Assembly (NCBI RefSeq): GCF_052857255.1
Contig: NC_135505.1
Span: 30,981,116-31,045,115, forward strand
From: Amblyomma americanum
Taxonomy: Eukaryota; Arthropoda; Arachnida; Ixodida; Ixodidae
Direction of reading: 5' to 3'
Length of the DNA: 64,000 nucleotides
A model generated the notes under the pieces. It searched no databases. It worked only from the letters and a program-made list of their open reading frames with translations, and was not told the origin of the DNA. Every line of letters begins with the position of its first letter. The stretch's first letter is position 1. A program made the position numbers and the translations under genes. Below, in pieces: positions 21,830-31,984 of the stretch.

Positions 21830-22710
21830 CTTCAAGCACCCCGACTTCTGGTCATCGGAGTCGGAACTTTGGTTCCTCACAGTCGAGGCCTTGTTCCGGC
21901 GGCACTGTATCACTTGGAAGATGACCGTGTTGGACAACGTCATTGTTGCGGTAACGCCTACTACTGTGGTTGCTCGCGGCGTCCTACACTCTCCGCCTGC
22001 CGATTGCCCCTATGATCGTCTTAAGGCGACGCTCATCCAGCGCACTTCTGAAACGCTGCCACTTCGTCTGCAATAGCTTCTTATATCGAGAGAACTCGCA
22101 GATCACAAGCTGTCGGAGCTGTTGCATCATATGACCTTTGCTGGAGATCTGGCTACTTCTCACGCCAGCGCTCTCCTGCGGGAACTCTTCCTGCAGCGCT
22201 GCCTCCGCAGGTAGGCATGATCCTGAGCGCATCTTCGTCTCAGACCTGGAATCTCTGGCTAAGGCAGCCGGTAAGAATATGACGCCAGTTTTCCCTCCGT
22301 GGGCACAATTCAACACCCTCCTTCCCCTCAGTTCCCCAGCTCCTGACGACTGCTTTGCGCGTCTCACCGCTGCTCACGAATAACTCACCAGGCAAGTAGA
22401 ATGGCTTAAAGCTTATGTTTGTGGCGTTCGGACGCCCCGGGCGCGTTCCTTCTCTCTACCCCGTCGTTGCAGCCCAAGCATTCCTGGCACCTATTTTTCG
22501 CTCCCAAAGACCCTTTGCTGGTACCACCGCTGCTTCGGCTCTCGCACACTGGAATGCCGCCAACCCTCCGCCTATGCGGCAAACAGTCTGGCCAGACACC
22601 GAAGGAGGCCAGTGTTCTCGGCTCCAGGTCCAGTCGGCTCTTCCCGTTACCCACCCTTTTACCAAGTTGCTACCCCATCGACAGTTGCGGCAAGATCTGT
22701 GTCCTTCCTG
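21830..22710 (+). pseudogene. Second Ty3/Gypsy element, Gag
   Basis: Plus-strand fragments in order are HPDFWSSESELWFLTVEALF, RRHCITWKMTVLD, SPPADCPYDRLKATLIQRTS, a stop, LLISRELADHKLSELLHHM, then HASALLRELFLQRC. A Cys/His-rich region follows around 22520-22600, which in this group precedes the protease. Stops and frameshifts are frequent. This Gag differs from that at 19.6-20.6 kb (no obvious zinc knuckle), so it is another Gypsy lineage lying tail to head with the first element. Confidence 0.75.
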
Positions 22711-23220
22711 TATTGGCTGAAAGCTGCCGTCCTTCGGACTCGCCTCCTCTGAGCGTAGTTAACGGATCTGCCATACAGACATATGGTCACAAGTCAGTTA
22801 CTCTTGACATCGGGCTCCAACGTACCTTTCGCTGAGCCTTTGTAATCGCGGACGTGCGCTCGCCAACCATCGGCGCCGACATGCTATGACACTACGTGCT
22901 CCTGGACATGCGGCATAACTACATCCTGGATTCTGAAACGGGCTTAGCAGTCCAAGACGTTCTCTGCCGCGCTCCATCCCTCCAGCTCATCCAGGCACAT
23001 AACATCGTTTCCCACCTTTGGTCCAGCGTACTTTCCTAGCTTCCGGATGTATTCCGACCACCGTCCTTTCAAGCGCTGATTGCTCACAGCGTGGCACATC
23101 ATACTGTGATGACTGGGCCTCCCATGTTTGCTCGTGCTCAGCGGTTCGCTCTCGCCAAATTAGAATTTGAGCACATGTTGGTCTTAGGCTTCATCCGGCA
23201 GTCCTTCAGTCAAGCTCATT
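22711..23220 (+). pseudogene. Second Ty3/Gypsy element, protease end and RT start
   Basis: SVVNGSAIQTYGHKSVTLDI, GLQRTFR and ADVRSPTIGADML match the C-terminal half of a Gypsy protease (the flap and GADFL-type end). Then HNIVSHLWSSVLS and PDVFRPPSFQALIAHSVAHH, TVMTGPPMFARAQRFALAK, LEFEHMLVLGFIRQSFS match the RT N-terminus. The element is cut off at about 23220, where the minisatellite begins, so the RT palm, RNase H and integrase are absent. Confidence 0.75.
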
Positions 23221-23490
23221 TCAGATAATGATCTGAATTATGAGTGAGTCCAGACTCGCATTCCGATCATGATCTGTGCCGTCAGTGAGCTCTTACTCAT
23301 GTTCAGATCATAATCTGAGTTGTAAGTCCGTACTCACATTCAGATCATGATTTGAGTCGTGAGTGATTTCGGACTCACGTTCATATCACAGTCTGAACTG
23401 TGAGTCCAGACTCACATTCAAATCATTCTGTGAGTTTCGAGTACGGGCGTACATTCAGATCATGATCTGAGTCCTGGTCAGTCCGGTAGA
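23221..23490. repeat. Palindromic ~40-bp minisatellite
   Basis: Seven diverged units with cores at 23222, 23263, 23304, 23341, 23382, 23419 and 23456 (spacing 41, 41, 37, 41, 37, 37). The best core is CAGATCATGATCTG, a perfect 14-base palindrome. Units are joined by GAGTCRTGAGTGAGTCCRGA-like and CTCACATT linkers, and GAGTC/GACTC are themselves inverted. It replaces the rest of the Gypsy RT. Confidence 0.85.
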
Positions 23491-23670
23491 CCTTGGGCCT
23501 AACAAATAAATAAGTCCATGATGTGTGGTACAGCAATTCCATGATCTCAAGTGAATCCATGGTGCCTATAGGGCACGAGTTTGTAACATTCATATACGAG
23601 GGTTTGCTGTGCACTCGTAAAACTGAATACGCTTTTGGTAGAGATGATGATATATAGCGATTACATTGTT
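23491..23670. other. Short unassigned spacer
   Basis: No recognisable coding or repeat content between the minisatellite and the tandem duplication. Confidence 0.4.
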
Positions 23671-23952
23671 TCGTGGTATGTAATTTATGTGGTTGCTGCG
23701 CTCTACAGCATTACTAAAAGGCGAAAAAAATTTAGTCCCATGCTTGGATATTAACTGTGGCTTGCTGTATCACGGTTGCTCTAGATCTTCCTTTGGCGTC
23801 TTTACTTCTTTGCAGAACACATGCAGCGGCCTTCAATCCGTCCGTCCGTCCGTCCGGCCGTCCGTCCGTCCATCCATCCATCCATCCATCCATCCATCCA
23901 TCCATCCATCCATCCATCCATCCATCCATCCATCCATCCATCCATCCACGTG
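23671..23952 (+). repeat. Tandem unit 1: 165-bp unique head plus tetranucleotide array
   Basis: TCGTGGTATGTAATTTATGT starts the unit, the head ends at GCAGCGGCCTTCAATC, and from about 23838 it is (GTCC)n followed by (ATCC)n to about 23947. The next unit begins 282 bp later with the same 20 bases. Long open frames of Pro-Ser-Ile-His and, on the opposite strand, Met-Asp-Gly-Trp are array artefacts. Confidence 0.9.
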
Positions 23953-24384
23953 TCGTGGTATGTAATTTATGTGGTTGCTGCGCTCTACAGCATTACTAAA
24001 AGGCGAGAAAAGTTTATTCCCATGCTTGGATATTAACTGTGGCTTGCTGTATTACGGTTGCTCTAGATCTTCCTTTGGCGTCTTTATTTCTTTGCAGAAC
24101 ACTTGCAGCGGCCTTCAATCCATCCGTCCGTCCGCCCGTCCGTCCGTCCGTCCGTCCGTCCGTCCGTCCGTCCGTCCGTCCATCCATCCATCCATCCATC
24201 CATCCATCCATCCATCCATCCATCCATCCATCCATCCATCCATCCATCCATCCATCCGTCCGTCCGTCCGTCCGTCCGTCCGTCCATCCATCCATCCATC
24301 CATCCATCCATCCATCCATCCATCCATCCATCCATCCATCCATCCATCCATCCATCCATCCATCCATCCATCCATCCATCCATG
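23953..24384 (+). repeat. Tandem unit 2 with longer tetranucleotide array
   Basis: This is a second copy of the 165-bp head (only a few substitutions from unit 1) followed from about 24118 by blocks (GTCC)n, (ATCC)n, (GTCC)n, (ATCC)n up to 24383. The array is more than twice as long as in unit 1 and has alternating GTCC and ATCC blocks, so the array expanded after the duplication. Confidence 0.9.
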
Positions 24385-26200
24385 GCACATGGATCTGTTA
24401 TTACGATTGTTGTTTGTATTTTGTGGACCTTGAATTTGATAATGGCTTCAAGTTGATTAAAAGAATAAAAGCCTGGGATATCAAGGTACATGCAACAGAA
24501 AAAAAAAACAAGCGGTGGAACATTTCGACCTTGTTAAAAATATTTCACGGAGAGCTTGTGGCCTTCTTAAGCACTACCAAAAAGTAGCTGATGTCACCAT
24601 GACCGCGCTCATTCCTCGAAAGTTATAGAGTAAAGGCGATGCTTAGCCAAGTATAGCTATGTAGCGAAGTAATAAGGTTTTGCACGCGAAACCTTAGCAC
24701 TGTTAACTGCTGGTTACCTGAACAGTGTAACATTTTCTGGTCACCTATTTTATAAAAAAAACATTAACTATTATCACTAAATGAGGAAGAGCATTAAATG
24801 AACTAAATGAGGCAAAGCACTGATATTTTTCTGAAGAAAGATCACACGATTTCCAAGCATGGAAAAAATTGCCGCAGGACTGTGAATATTCCATACGTTA
24901 TTGCATAATACATTTCTCCCGTTTTGTAGACTTCTCAAAGACGCGTGGGTAATAAACTTAACTATATACAGACTTCAAAATACTTAACCACGCTTAATAG
25001 CACCTCATTTCAAGGCGACTTGAACGAGTGTGCTGTATGTGCAAAATATTTCTCACAACTTTGCATTTCCTGAGACAAGTTGAGCTGGAAATCTGTCTTT
25101 TACTTTCGCGATTTTCTTTACAGTTTCAACATCTTTGCGGCTATTGGTAATGCAAATGTATCGTTTGAAAGCAGAGAAAATAGGATTTTGAAGATATTTT
25201 GAACCCTATTTATAAACCAAACCAGTGAGGTGCAGTCAATATACAAATATTACCAGGATTGTCGTCTGTTCACCGCCGGAGTGGGACCGCCACCTTAAAA
25301 CGCATGCAGCACGTGTCACTCGTTTCTTGGAGGAGGAAAATTAGCATAAGGACAATTTATCCATTGCCATGCGCGGCGGAGACTAGAAAATGATATCCAT
25401 TATCTGCCGTGGCAACACTGAGCTGGCTGATATACTGGTCTGGACAGATCCGTATGTCGTGGGATATCATAGTTTCGCGGATTAGCTCCTCATGGTGTCT
25501 AAAGGCGATGCTTTTCCAAGCAAATACAGGTGTGCACTTCTTTTTTGCTCTTTTCTTCCTTTTTATCTTTACATGCGCGGCAAAGTTCAGGGGGATTGCC
25601 ATACCTGCCGTTGAGCGAATTTCGATGTTCGTCTAGCCGCCTAGCCGCATCAGGTCCCCTTTGAGTTCCTGAATCCTAGCTTCCCATTCCAATTCCAACG
25701 TCCGAAAGGCCTCCTCAAAACGCTCATATAGCCTGCGCGCCAAGCTAGCTGCCCCCCCCCCCCCACCCCCCCCCCCCCCCGCCATGGCTAAGCTCCCGAA
25801 TTCGGTCACGTATAAATAACATCAACGCTCGCACTTCTGGCACTGCACTACATCTCCGTCCTCCTTGGCTTTCCTAGCTTGCCTACCCATCGTCCGGCCG
25901 ACTACGTGACCTAAAAGCCCGCTAAAATTCCCACAGAAAGACCTACAGCGCACTCACCTCTGCAAGCCTTCCTACCCCTAAAACGGTTTGAAATTACCGC
26001 CCCTACAAAATGTACAAAGCATACACCAAAAAGCACTTAGCTTCGGACGGAGTCGCTGGTGTTCCGTAAAAGGCGTCCTCCTCCGACGCCGTCAAGAACT
26101 AAAGCTTCTCAATGAAGCAAAAGTAACGCAAAGCTCTGAACGTTCCGGCTGCCCTCCTCTCCTAGCGCGCCTCCGGATAATCGGGCCTCCCATTGGCCAA
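24385..26200. other. AT-rich non-coding DNA, then GC-richer sequence with a poly-C tract
   Basis: 24385-25700 shows nothing recognised. 25752-25780 is a C run of about 29 bases with one A. From about 25900 the base composition becomes GC-richer toward the THAP-like exon at 26355. Confidence 0.4.
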
Positions 26201-26354
26201 GGCGCTGGGGTTACATGTTAGCGCGCGCTTTTTTAGCTCCGCAGCAAATGCCGGCGCCATTGTGGGGGTAGAAATCGCGCCTCGTTTTCCTTTTGTGCGA
26301 GAGTTTTGGCGAGAGGCGTTTCTCTAGCTTTGGCGGTGTCTACGCGCTGCAGCG
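26201..26354 (+). promoter_or_regulatory. Possible promoter of the THAP-like exon
   Basis: GC-rich, CpG-containing sequence directly upstream of the ATG at 26355. A CCATTGGCCAAGG (CCAAT-box-like) block lies at 26190-26202 and a GCGCCATTGTGGGGG block near 26252-26266. There is no TATA box. This is inferred from composition only. Confidence 0.25.
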
Positions 26355-26525
26355 ATGCCAAGCTTCTGTTACGCTTACAGGTGCAGCAACGGAGGAAGCA
26401 GCGGGAAAAGTTTTTTTGTCATTTAGCCCGGAATAAGCAACGCGGCTCGCCGAAAGGTTGGGCTGCAAGGATCGGCCGGGCAAACTTGATAATGTGCTGG
26501 ATCCGTGTCTTTGGGATGTAAGTGG
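26355..26525 (+). pseudogene. THAP-domain first exon, probably broken
   Basis: The ATG at 26355 gives MPSFCYAYRCSNGGSSGKSF with C5/C10 spaced as in THAP zinc fingers and SFFV where THAP proteins have a conserved Phe-Pro pair. A stop follows, and in the next frame KGWAARIGRANLI resembles the W..aIGRANW segment of THAP domains. The sequence then runs into GGGATGTAAGTGG, a good 5' splice donor (GTAAGT). In animals THAP domains are often split by an intron at this place. One frameshift and one stop suggest a pseudogene or local sequence errors; the second zinc pair would be on a downstream exon that I cannot find. Confidence 0.5.
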
Positions 26526-26883
26526 CCGTTCTTCAGTTGTCAATAGCGTTTTCTAGGAAGATTTGGTGCAATGCCCGAGTGACTGCAGTCTTTCTTCGCA
26601 GCTATTGCCGTTTGACATGGTTAGAGATGGATTCGTTCACTCGCGGGCAACAAAAGCCGTGCTTCTCGTGGTAACCTCGCGTTCACGCTGCTGGCTCTGC
26701 TAGGCCCTGCAGGTCGCCTTTGCTGTCGCGCGCATTGCAGAGCGCATTGGTTTGGTTGTAGTCGGACTCGTTCGCGGGCTCAACTACAAAGTTGCGCTTC
26801 ATGTTGTTTGAGCACCACCGTTTAAGTTGAGCGTGTGACAGAATCCCGTTTGGCCGGGAGCGTACATTTGAAAAAATAAGAGA
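26526..26883. other. Unassigned GC-richer sequence with decayed local repeats
   Basis: CTGCAGGTCGCCTTTGCTGT, then CGCGCGCATTG, has diverged counterparts at 27070-27110 and 27192-27230 (GGTGCAGGTCTAGCTTTCAT, then GTCGCGCG), so an old repeat with units of about 120-400 bp spacing is present. No gene was found. Confidence 0.4.
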
Positions 26884-26965
26884 CGCCTACCAGTGAAAAA
26901 AGGTTCGTCCTTGACGTTTCGGCTTCCACACAGAAGCCTTGTTCACAATGAATTCATCACCAAAC
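26884..26965 (+). mobile_element. PLE-type palindromic end fragment
   Basis: GACGTTTCGGCTTCCACACA, then GAAGCCTTGTTCACAA, at about 26913-26950. This is the left half of the motif seen as a full palindrome at 53071-53199. Such GGCTTCC/GGAAGCC hairpins next to GACGTT lie in the ends of Penelope-like elements. The right half is missing. Confidence 0.45.
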
Positions 26966-27299
26966 AAGGGTCGTTTAAATATGATTGAATAATCGGCGCA
27001 AGGAGTGTGCGTATATCGGGTGTAGATTACCGTCGTTCCTGTTTAACCACCGTTTACGCTGCTTGCGGTGCAGGCCTAGCTTTCTTGTTTCGCGCATCGT
27101 TGGACGTATTTGTTTTGTTGAAATTGGACTTCTTCGCTCACGAATTCCGTACTAAAAAGGCGGTTCTCGCTGTTGAAGCACCCCTTCATGCTGCTCGTGG
27201 TGCAGGTCTAGCTTTCATGTCGCGCGTATTTCTTCTGGCAGGTTCATACCAGAATAGGTCGCCGTTACTGTGCCTAGGCAGAGTAACGGCATTCTGACC

Positions 27300-27563
27300 G
27301 AGGATATTCACTGCTGTGGCGCGAGCTCGGTCGAGCACGCCACTTCCACCGTGTGCACCGCAACCAAAGCGATCGCAGTACGGAAAGTCCGAACAAAGCA
27401 CTGCAACATGGGTCAGGGCAGTTATTTGTGTAACTATAATATTTGAACCTCCCATGTCATGGTCTCATTGCAGCTGAAACGAAGGCAGAAAATGCAACAA
27501 ACAATTTATTTGGGCGCGCGGTCCACTGCATGCCAAAGCGCGAGCGTTTGGAAACAATACTTT
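27300..27563 (+). repeat. 264-bp tandem duplication, unit 1
   Basis: Begins GAGGATATTCACTGCTGTGG. Shared blocks with unit 2 are ACCGCAANCAAAGCGATCGC, AGGGCAGTTAT, ATGGTCTCATT (ATGATCTCATT in unit 2) and GCGCGGTCYACTGC, then CAAAGCGCGAGCG. No coding function is apparent; the open frames crossing it differ between the units. Confidence 0.75.
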
Positions 27564-27797
27564 GAGGATATTCACTATAGGGCTGTGGGTTCGGTCCCGC
27601 ACGCCGCCTCCACCGCTTGCACCGCAATCAAAGCGATCGCAGTACAAAAAGTTTCGATGAAGCAGTGCAACGCTGCTCGGGGCAGTTATCTGAGTAATGA
27701 ATTTTTAATCTGCCATGCTATGATCTCATTCAGACCGAAGCCAAGGCATCAAACGCACGCGCGGTCTACTGCGCGCCGAAGCGCGAGCGATGGGAGC
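27564..27797 (+). repeat. 264-bp tandem duplication, unit 2
   Basis: Begins GAGGATATTCACTATAGGG and ends at CGAAGCGCGAGCGATGG. Roughly 80 percent similar to unit 1 by eye. Confidence 0.75.
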
Positions 27798-30344
27798 GTC
27801 TGCTAGCCTTCCTCGGCGTAGGTGACGCCACAGTCGGTGCCCGGGAGGAGCCGAGAGAAGGAGGGCCGGCATAGAAGAAGTAAAGCCCCTCTATTGCCGC
27901 TATACCGCTACCTGGTCGAAAGAAAACGTCATGGAGGGGCTTTAAGGAGGGAGGAGATGGCGCTACCTTTAGTTCATTGAGGGGCTTTATCACGAGCCAG
28001 TAGGTACCGCCATCTATATAGTACAAGTACACTAAAAAAGTCACAGTTCAGCAAAATGACGAGGGTGGCGAAAGAAGCATCTCAAATTCATGAGGTATTT
28101 ACGAGAGTATGTGTTTCTAAGACGTTTGCACTTTGCCCCCTACGTGACATCAACCGCGCGGTGCGCCTATGCAGGCAACCATTGGTGCACAACATAATGA
28201 GGGTCGCGACGCGCCCACAGGAGCTACACAATACTATGATCCAGTAAATTCGATAATGATCCCCACCACAAGGCGTGAGGGCACTTTCGTCAACGCCTTT
28301 CAGCACACCTATTAGAGCAGTGGGGTGCACTCCCCCATCCTTTTGTGCCGCGTCTTCGGTGTTTAGCCGTGCCAGGGCAGCCCGGGCTGTGTGTCTGCCA
28401 GGATCCCTCAGTTGAAGAATTTAGCTTTGAACCTGCCATCTGGGGGTGAAAGGTGTTTGCAGTCGGCGATGCGAGCGGCGAGGTACGTCCTCCTAAACCA
28501 TATCAGTGGCTTGAGAATGGATTTTTCTTTCACACACAAAAAGGGGAGGAGCAATTCGGTATGCTATAGTTCGGTTCTAATACTTTGAATGCGCCAGCAA
28601 CAACAAAACAACATAGCTGTCAGCCAGGGTGCGTCGCGCAAGGAGCATGCCAGTACCTCGAGCAATGACAAGTGCCCCTTATGGTAATTAGAATTGCCTC
28701 GTTGGATGGGGTTCGAGGGAGACGACTTAATTACAGCAGTGTCGGAAGGAGGGGGCTGGGGAAGGGAGCGCCCCTGTTTGTGAGCTGTTCGACTTTCTGT
28801 CGCGTTTTTTTTTTTCATCAAGTACGAAACAACTCCACAACTAAGTGGGGCGCTGTATTTGCAGGCACTAGTGCTAGCTGAAAAAGCGCTAGGGTGGGGC
28901 GGTAGGCCTCCCGCCTTCCCCCATCTTCCTTTGAACCTCAATGAACGAATCTGGATCTCCTTTTGTACAGTCCCCAGACATGTAGAGAGCTTTTCAGAGC
29001 TGATTAGATTGAATTTGTGGAATCATTGTCAATAAATATATTTACAAAGAGTACCCCATTAGAACAGACTGATAAATGATCGTGGTGTCTGTCACTTTTC
29101 TGGTCGTCTCTTCGTTGCTCACAACGTAAATCTCGGAAAACCTGTATAGCTTGAAGAGTTTGCGCTCCCGGGTGCTGCCAGTAGCAATCGTCTTTTTCAA
29201 CGTAGCCTCCAACTAAACTTTCTGTGGTTGACCTCACGCGTACTAAGAAAGACAGTGACTTGCACTGATTTCCACCTGGAGCTCACAGTAGTTATTGTAA
29301 TATTATTACCATTCTTTCACCACAAAAAAAAGTTTACCTGGACTAGCGGCGCTGGTGCTTTCCTCTTTGCGCTCCTACTAGCACAAGCAGTTCACGCTCG
29401 AAAGAAAAAGAAGACTTTAGTTGGCGGTCAACCCTAGTGTCCTGCATTTCAACCTTTTTGTTTTACAGTGCTGTGTTTCAGTGCAAATTGAAAAGGTAAC
29501 GTGCCGCAGTAGCTGTCGAGGATGTTTTCGATGAACGGGCAAGTGGGAAACACCCATGTGAAACAGCTCCAGCACCAAACGGTGAGGATGAATCGGCGTT
29601 TTGCAGCCACACCCCACTCCCGCTAAAAAAAAGTTAAAAAAAGCCACCAGCAGACAGTGCGTTGCACAAAGGAATGCGGCCCTTATCTTAAACAGGGCTG
29701 TTTTCATGCCACCCGGGCGCCAGATCCATCCGCTGTCTCAACGCCCATTTTGATGCATTTTTGTTCGAAGCTTACTCTGAAGCATGTCGCCTTGCTGTGT
29801 TCTAAAAGGTGTCGTCTGACCATGCTAGCAAGCCTGGCATAAAAGCTTGCAATAACTTCCGCGAATTCAACGAACCCATTCCGTTTGTCCACATACAGCA
29901 TAACCGCTGTAGAGCGTTTATGCGTACAAATTTATAAAAAAATTATTGGCACACGCCACATCCGACAAAATGCGATCAGGTGGATACGTCTAATCATGTG
30001 GCGTTTCCATACAAAAGATTGGTTCGTAAGCATGGACGCTGTTGTATGGAATAAAAATTGGGAGCCAGTGTTTGAATATACGGTAAATGCTACATCTCGA
30101 TATTATTTGCTACCTATTCAAGAAACCAAAGCGCGGCCTCAACGCGACAGTACACGTTTTTTACATGTGTGCCCTGTGCAATGAATACAATACAGTCTGG
30201 TTACAAGCTGATAATGAACAACATTGCGCCCAATATTTTTAACTTAAACAAAATACCCATAAAGATCCTAACGGCTGACGGTATTACATGGGGGGGGGGG
30301 GGGGTTACACAGAAATCACAAAATAGACAAAAACCACGAAAAGG
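27798..30344. other. Mostly unassigned DNA
   Basis: 27878-27985 has a small inverted repeat (AAAGCCCCTC against GAGGGGCTTT, the latter twice). 28564-28941 on the minus strand is open for 125 codons but without motifs. A 15-base G run occupies 30290-30304. Nothing else was recognised. Confidence 0.4.
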
Positions 30345-31190
30345 GGGAAAAACACGGCATATGACAAAGGCAACTTCGCTTCACGTGCAGAAAAGGAAAG
30401 GCAGCCAAAAATCACACAAGAAAAAAAATTACATAACTGAATCTAAAAAGTTACTCTGAGGCAAACGGAGATAAAGAAAGAGTACTGATGTACCTACAGC
30501 CAAATTTCTTTATGTAGAAAGCCTCCAGGCTAACACGCGCAGTCTTATCCATGCTCTTGCCAAGAATCTTCGTCTCATTCAAACGCCCCTCGCACCCGTC
30601 GCAGCTCAATACGCGCGCTACCAAATGTGCGTACTTACGTTTTAAGTCAGACAAATTTCGGACATAGTCCCCCAAACGCTCGTTGATGCAGCGACAAGTC
30701 TGTCCGGCATAATACTTCCCACAAGTTAAGGGGATAGCGTAGACCGCTCCTACGGAAAAGTTGATAAACGGAGTGTCGTGCTTTAACTGGCAACCCCCCT
30801 TCCTAGAGTCGCAGATTCTGGGGCACTTTTCCAGCTTGTTAGGAGCTGAAAAAACGACACTCACGCCAAACCTGTTGGCCACTTCCCTCAAGTTCTGCGA
30901 GGTCCTGTGTACATAAGGCACTAATAGCGGCTTCTGTGTCCTGAAACGATCTTCTCCGGCATTTCTTCGGGTTCCGTGCTTAAGTTTTTCAAGGAGGGTC
31001 TCGCAAACAGCAACCAACACAGAGCAGGGCAACCCAGCCACCGAAAGTCGGCTCATCTGATTGTGAAAGCTATCTTGCAACGGATGCGGGCACGGTTTCT
31101 TTAGAGAAGACTCCAGGCAATGCGACGCTATTTCTCTTTTTACAGTCTTGGAATGCTTAGAATCGTAAGGAAAAGATTTTTTTTGCACGC
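30345..31190 (-). pseudogene. Penelope-like element: linker, GIY-YIG endonuclease and 3' UTR
   Basis: An uninterrupted minus-strand frame (to a TAA at 30451-30453) gives the region between RT and endonuclease, with MSRLSVAGLPCSVLVAVCET, LLVPYVHRTSQNLREVANRF and GVSVVFSAPN. The endonuclease start follows: AVYAIPLTCGKYYAGQT (GIY-YIG), CRCINERLGDY (conserved Arg), a Cys-rich CDGCE and EAFYIKKFGC. PLEs use this nuclease to nick target DNA. The RT itself is missing, so it is a 5'-truncated copy. 30345-30450 is 3' UTR. Confidence 0.85.
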
Positions 31191-31229
31191 GGGTAACAGC
31201 TACAGCAGACGTGTCAACTTTTGGGAAGT

Positions 31230-31740
31230 TTTGTCGGTGAGACTGGCCGCTGCATCAACGAGCGTTTGGGGGACCATGCCCGAAATTTGTCTGACTTAAA
31301 AGATAAGTACGCACATTTGGTTGCGCGCGTAATGAGCTGCGACGGGTGCGAGGCGCGTTTGAATGAGACCAAGATTATTGGCAAGAGCATAGATAAGACT
31401 GCGCGTGTTAGCCAGGAGGGTTTCTACATAAAGAAATTTGGCTGTAGGTGCATCAGCACTCTTTCTTTATCTCCTTTTGCCTCAGAGTAACTTTTCAGAT
31501 TCAGTTATCATGTAATTTTTCTTAAGTGATTTTTGGCTGCCTGTCCTTTTCTGCACGTGAAGCGATGTTGCCTTTGTCCACCTTCTCCTCCTTGTCACCC
31601 TTCTTTCCACTTGAAGCCTCACCCTATCTAAGCTGCATTCTGGCTTCCATAAAAATTCAGTTGTGAGTATAGCGCTTGTGTATCGTCGTCGTTCGTCCTT
31701 GTGGTTTGCATGGTTTTGGCGCTAGGGTTTCTCTAATTCA
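31230..31740 (+). pseudogene. Penelope-like element: endonuclease C-terminal half and 3' end
   Basis: The plus strand gives GETGRCINERLGDHARNLSD, LKDKYAHLVARVMSCDGCEA, RLNETKIIGKSIDKTARVSQ, EGFYIKKFGC and a stop at 31490. It is the same protein end as the minus-strand copy at 30451-30700, without the GIY-YIG start. The 3' UTR continues to TTCAGTTGTGAGTATAGCGC near 31660. With the neighbour it forms a head-to-head inverted pair. Confidence 0.85.
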
Positions 31741-31984
31741 GGTCAAAAAGTGAAGTAGGAAAACAAAAAAAAAGTCGTTATGGACTGCTGTGTGTGATGA
31801 TACTGCTTATGAAAAAGTGATAAGCGTGAAAATCTACCACAGAATTATAATTCTTGAAGATCAGCACGTTCCTTCAAGCCTCTGGTGCCGGTATTGGGTG
31901 AACAATCACAGTAAATAAAACACACATCGTGGTTTTGCAACGATTCCATGTTATTTATTAGGTATGCTTGCTGAGGATCCTAAA

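Noticed and set aside
23222..23480. CRISPR-like regularly spaced repeat
   Set aside because: Repeat cores vary, spacing alternates between 37 and 41, linkers are similar to each other rather than unique, and the genome is an animal one.
23732..24491. Long open frames of repeated Pro-Ser-Ile-His or Met-Asp-Gly-Trp
   Set aside because: They are translations of (ATCC)n and (GTCC)n arrays in several frames on both strands; the same happens at 35878-36195.
25752..25780. Poly-C tract as a regulatory G-quadruplex
   Set aside because: Similar mononucleotide runs occur at 12113, 17603 and 30290 in unrelated contexts; ordinary slippage is sufficient, although the tract could of course fold.
30700..31490. 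GIY-YIG homing endonuclease or DNA repair nuclease
   Set aside because: The upstream linker (LLVPYVHRTSQNL) and duplicated 3' UTR identify Penelope-like elements.
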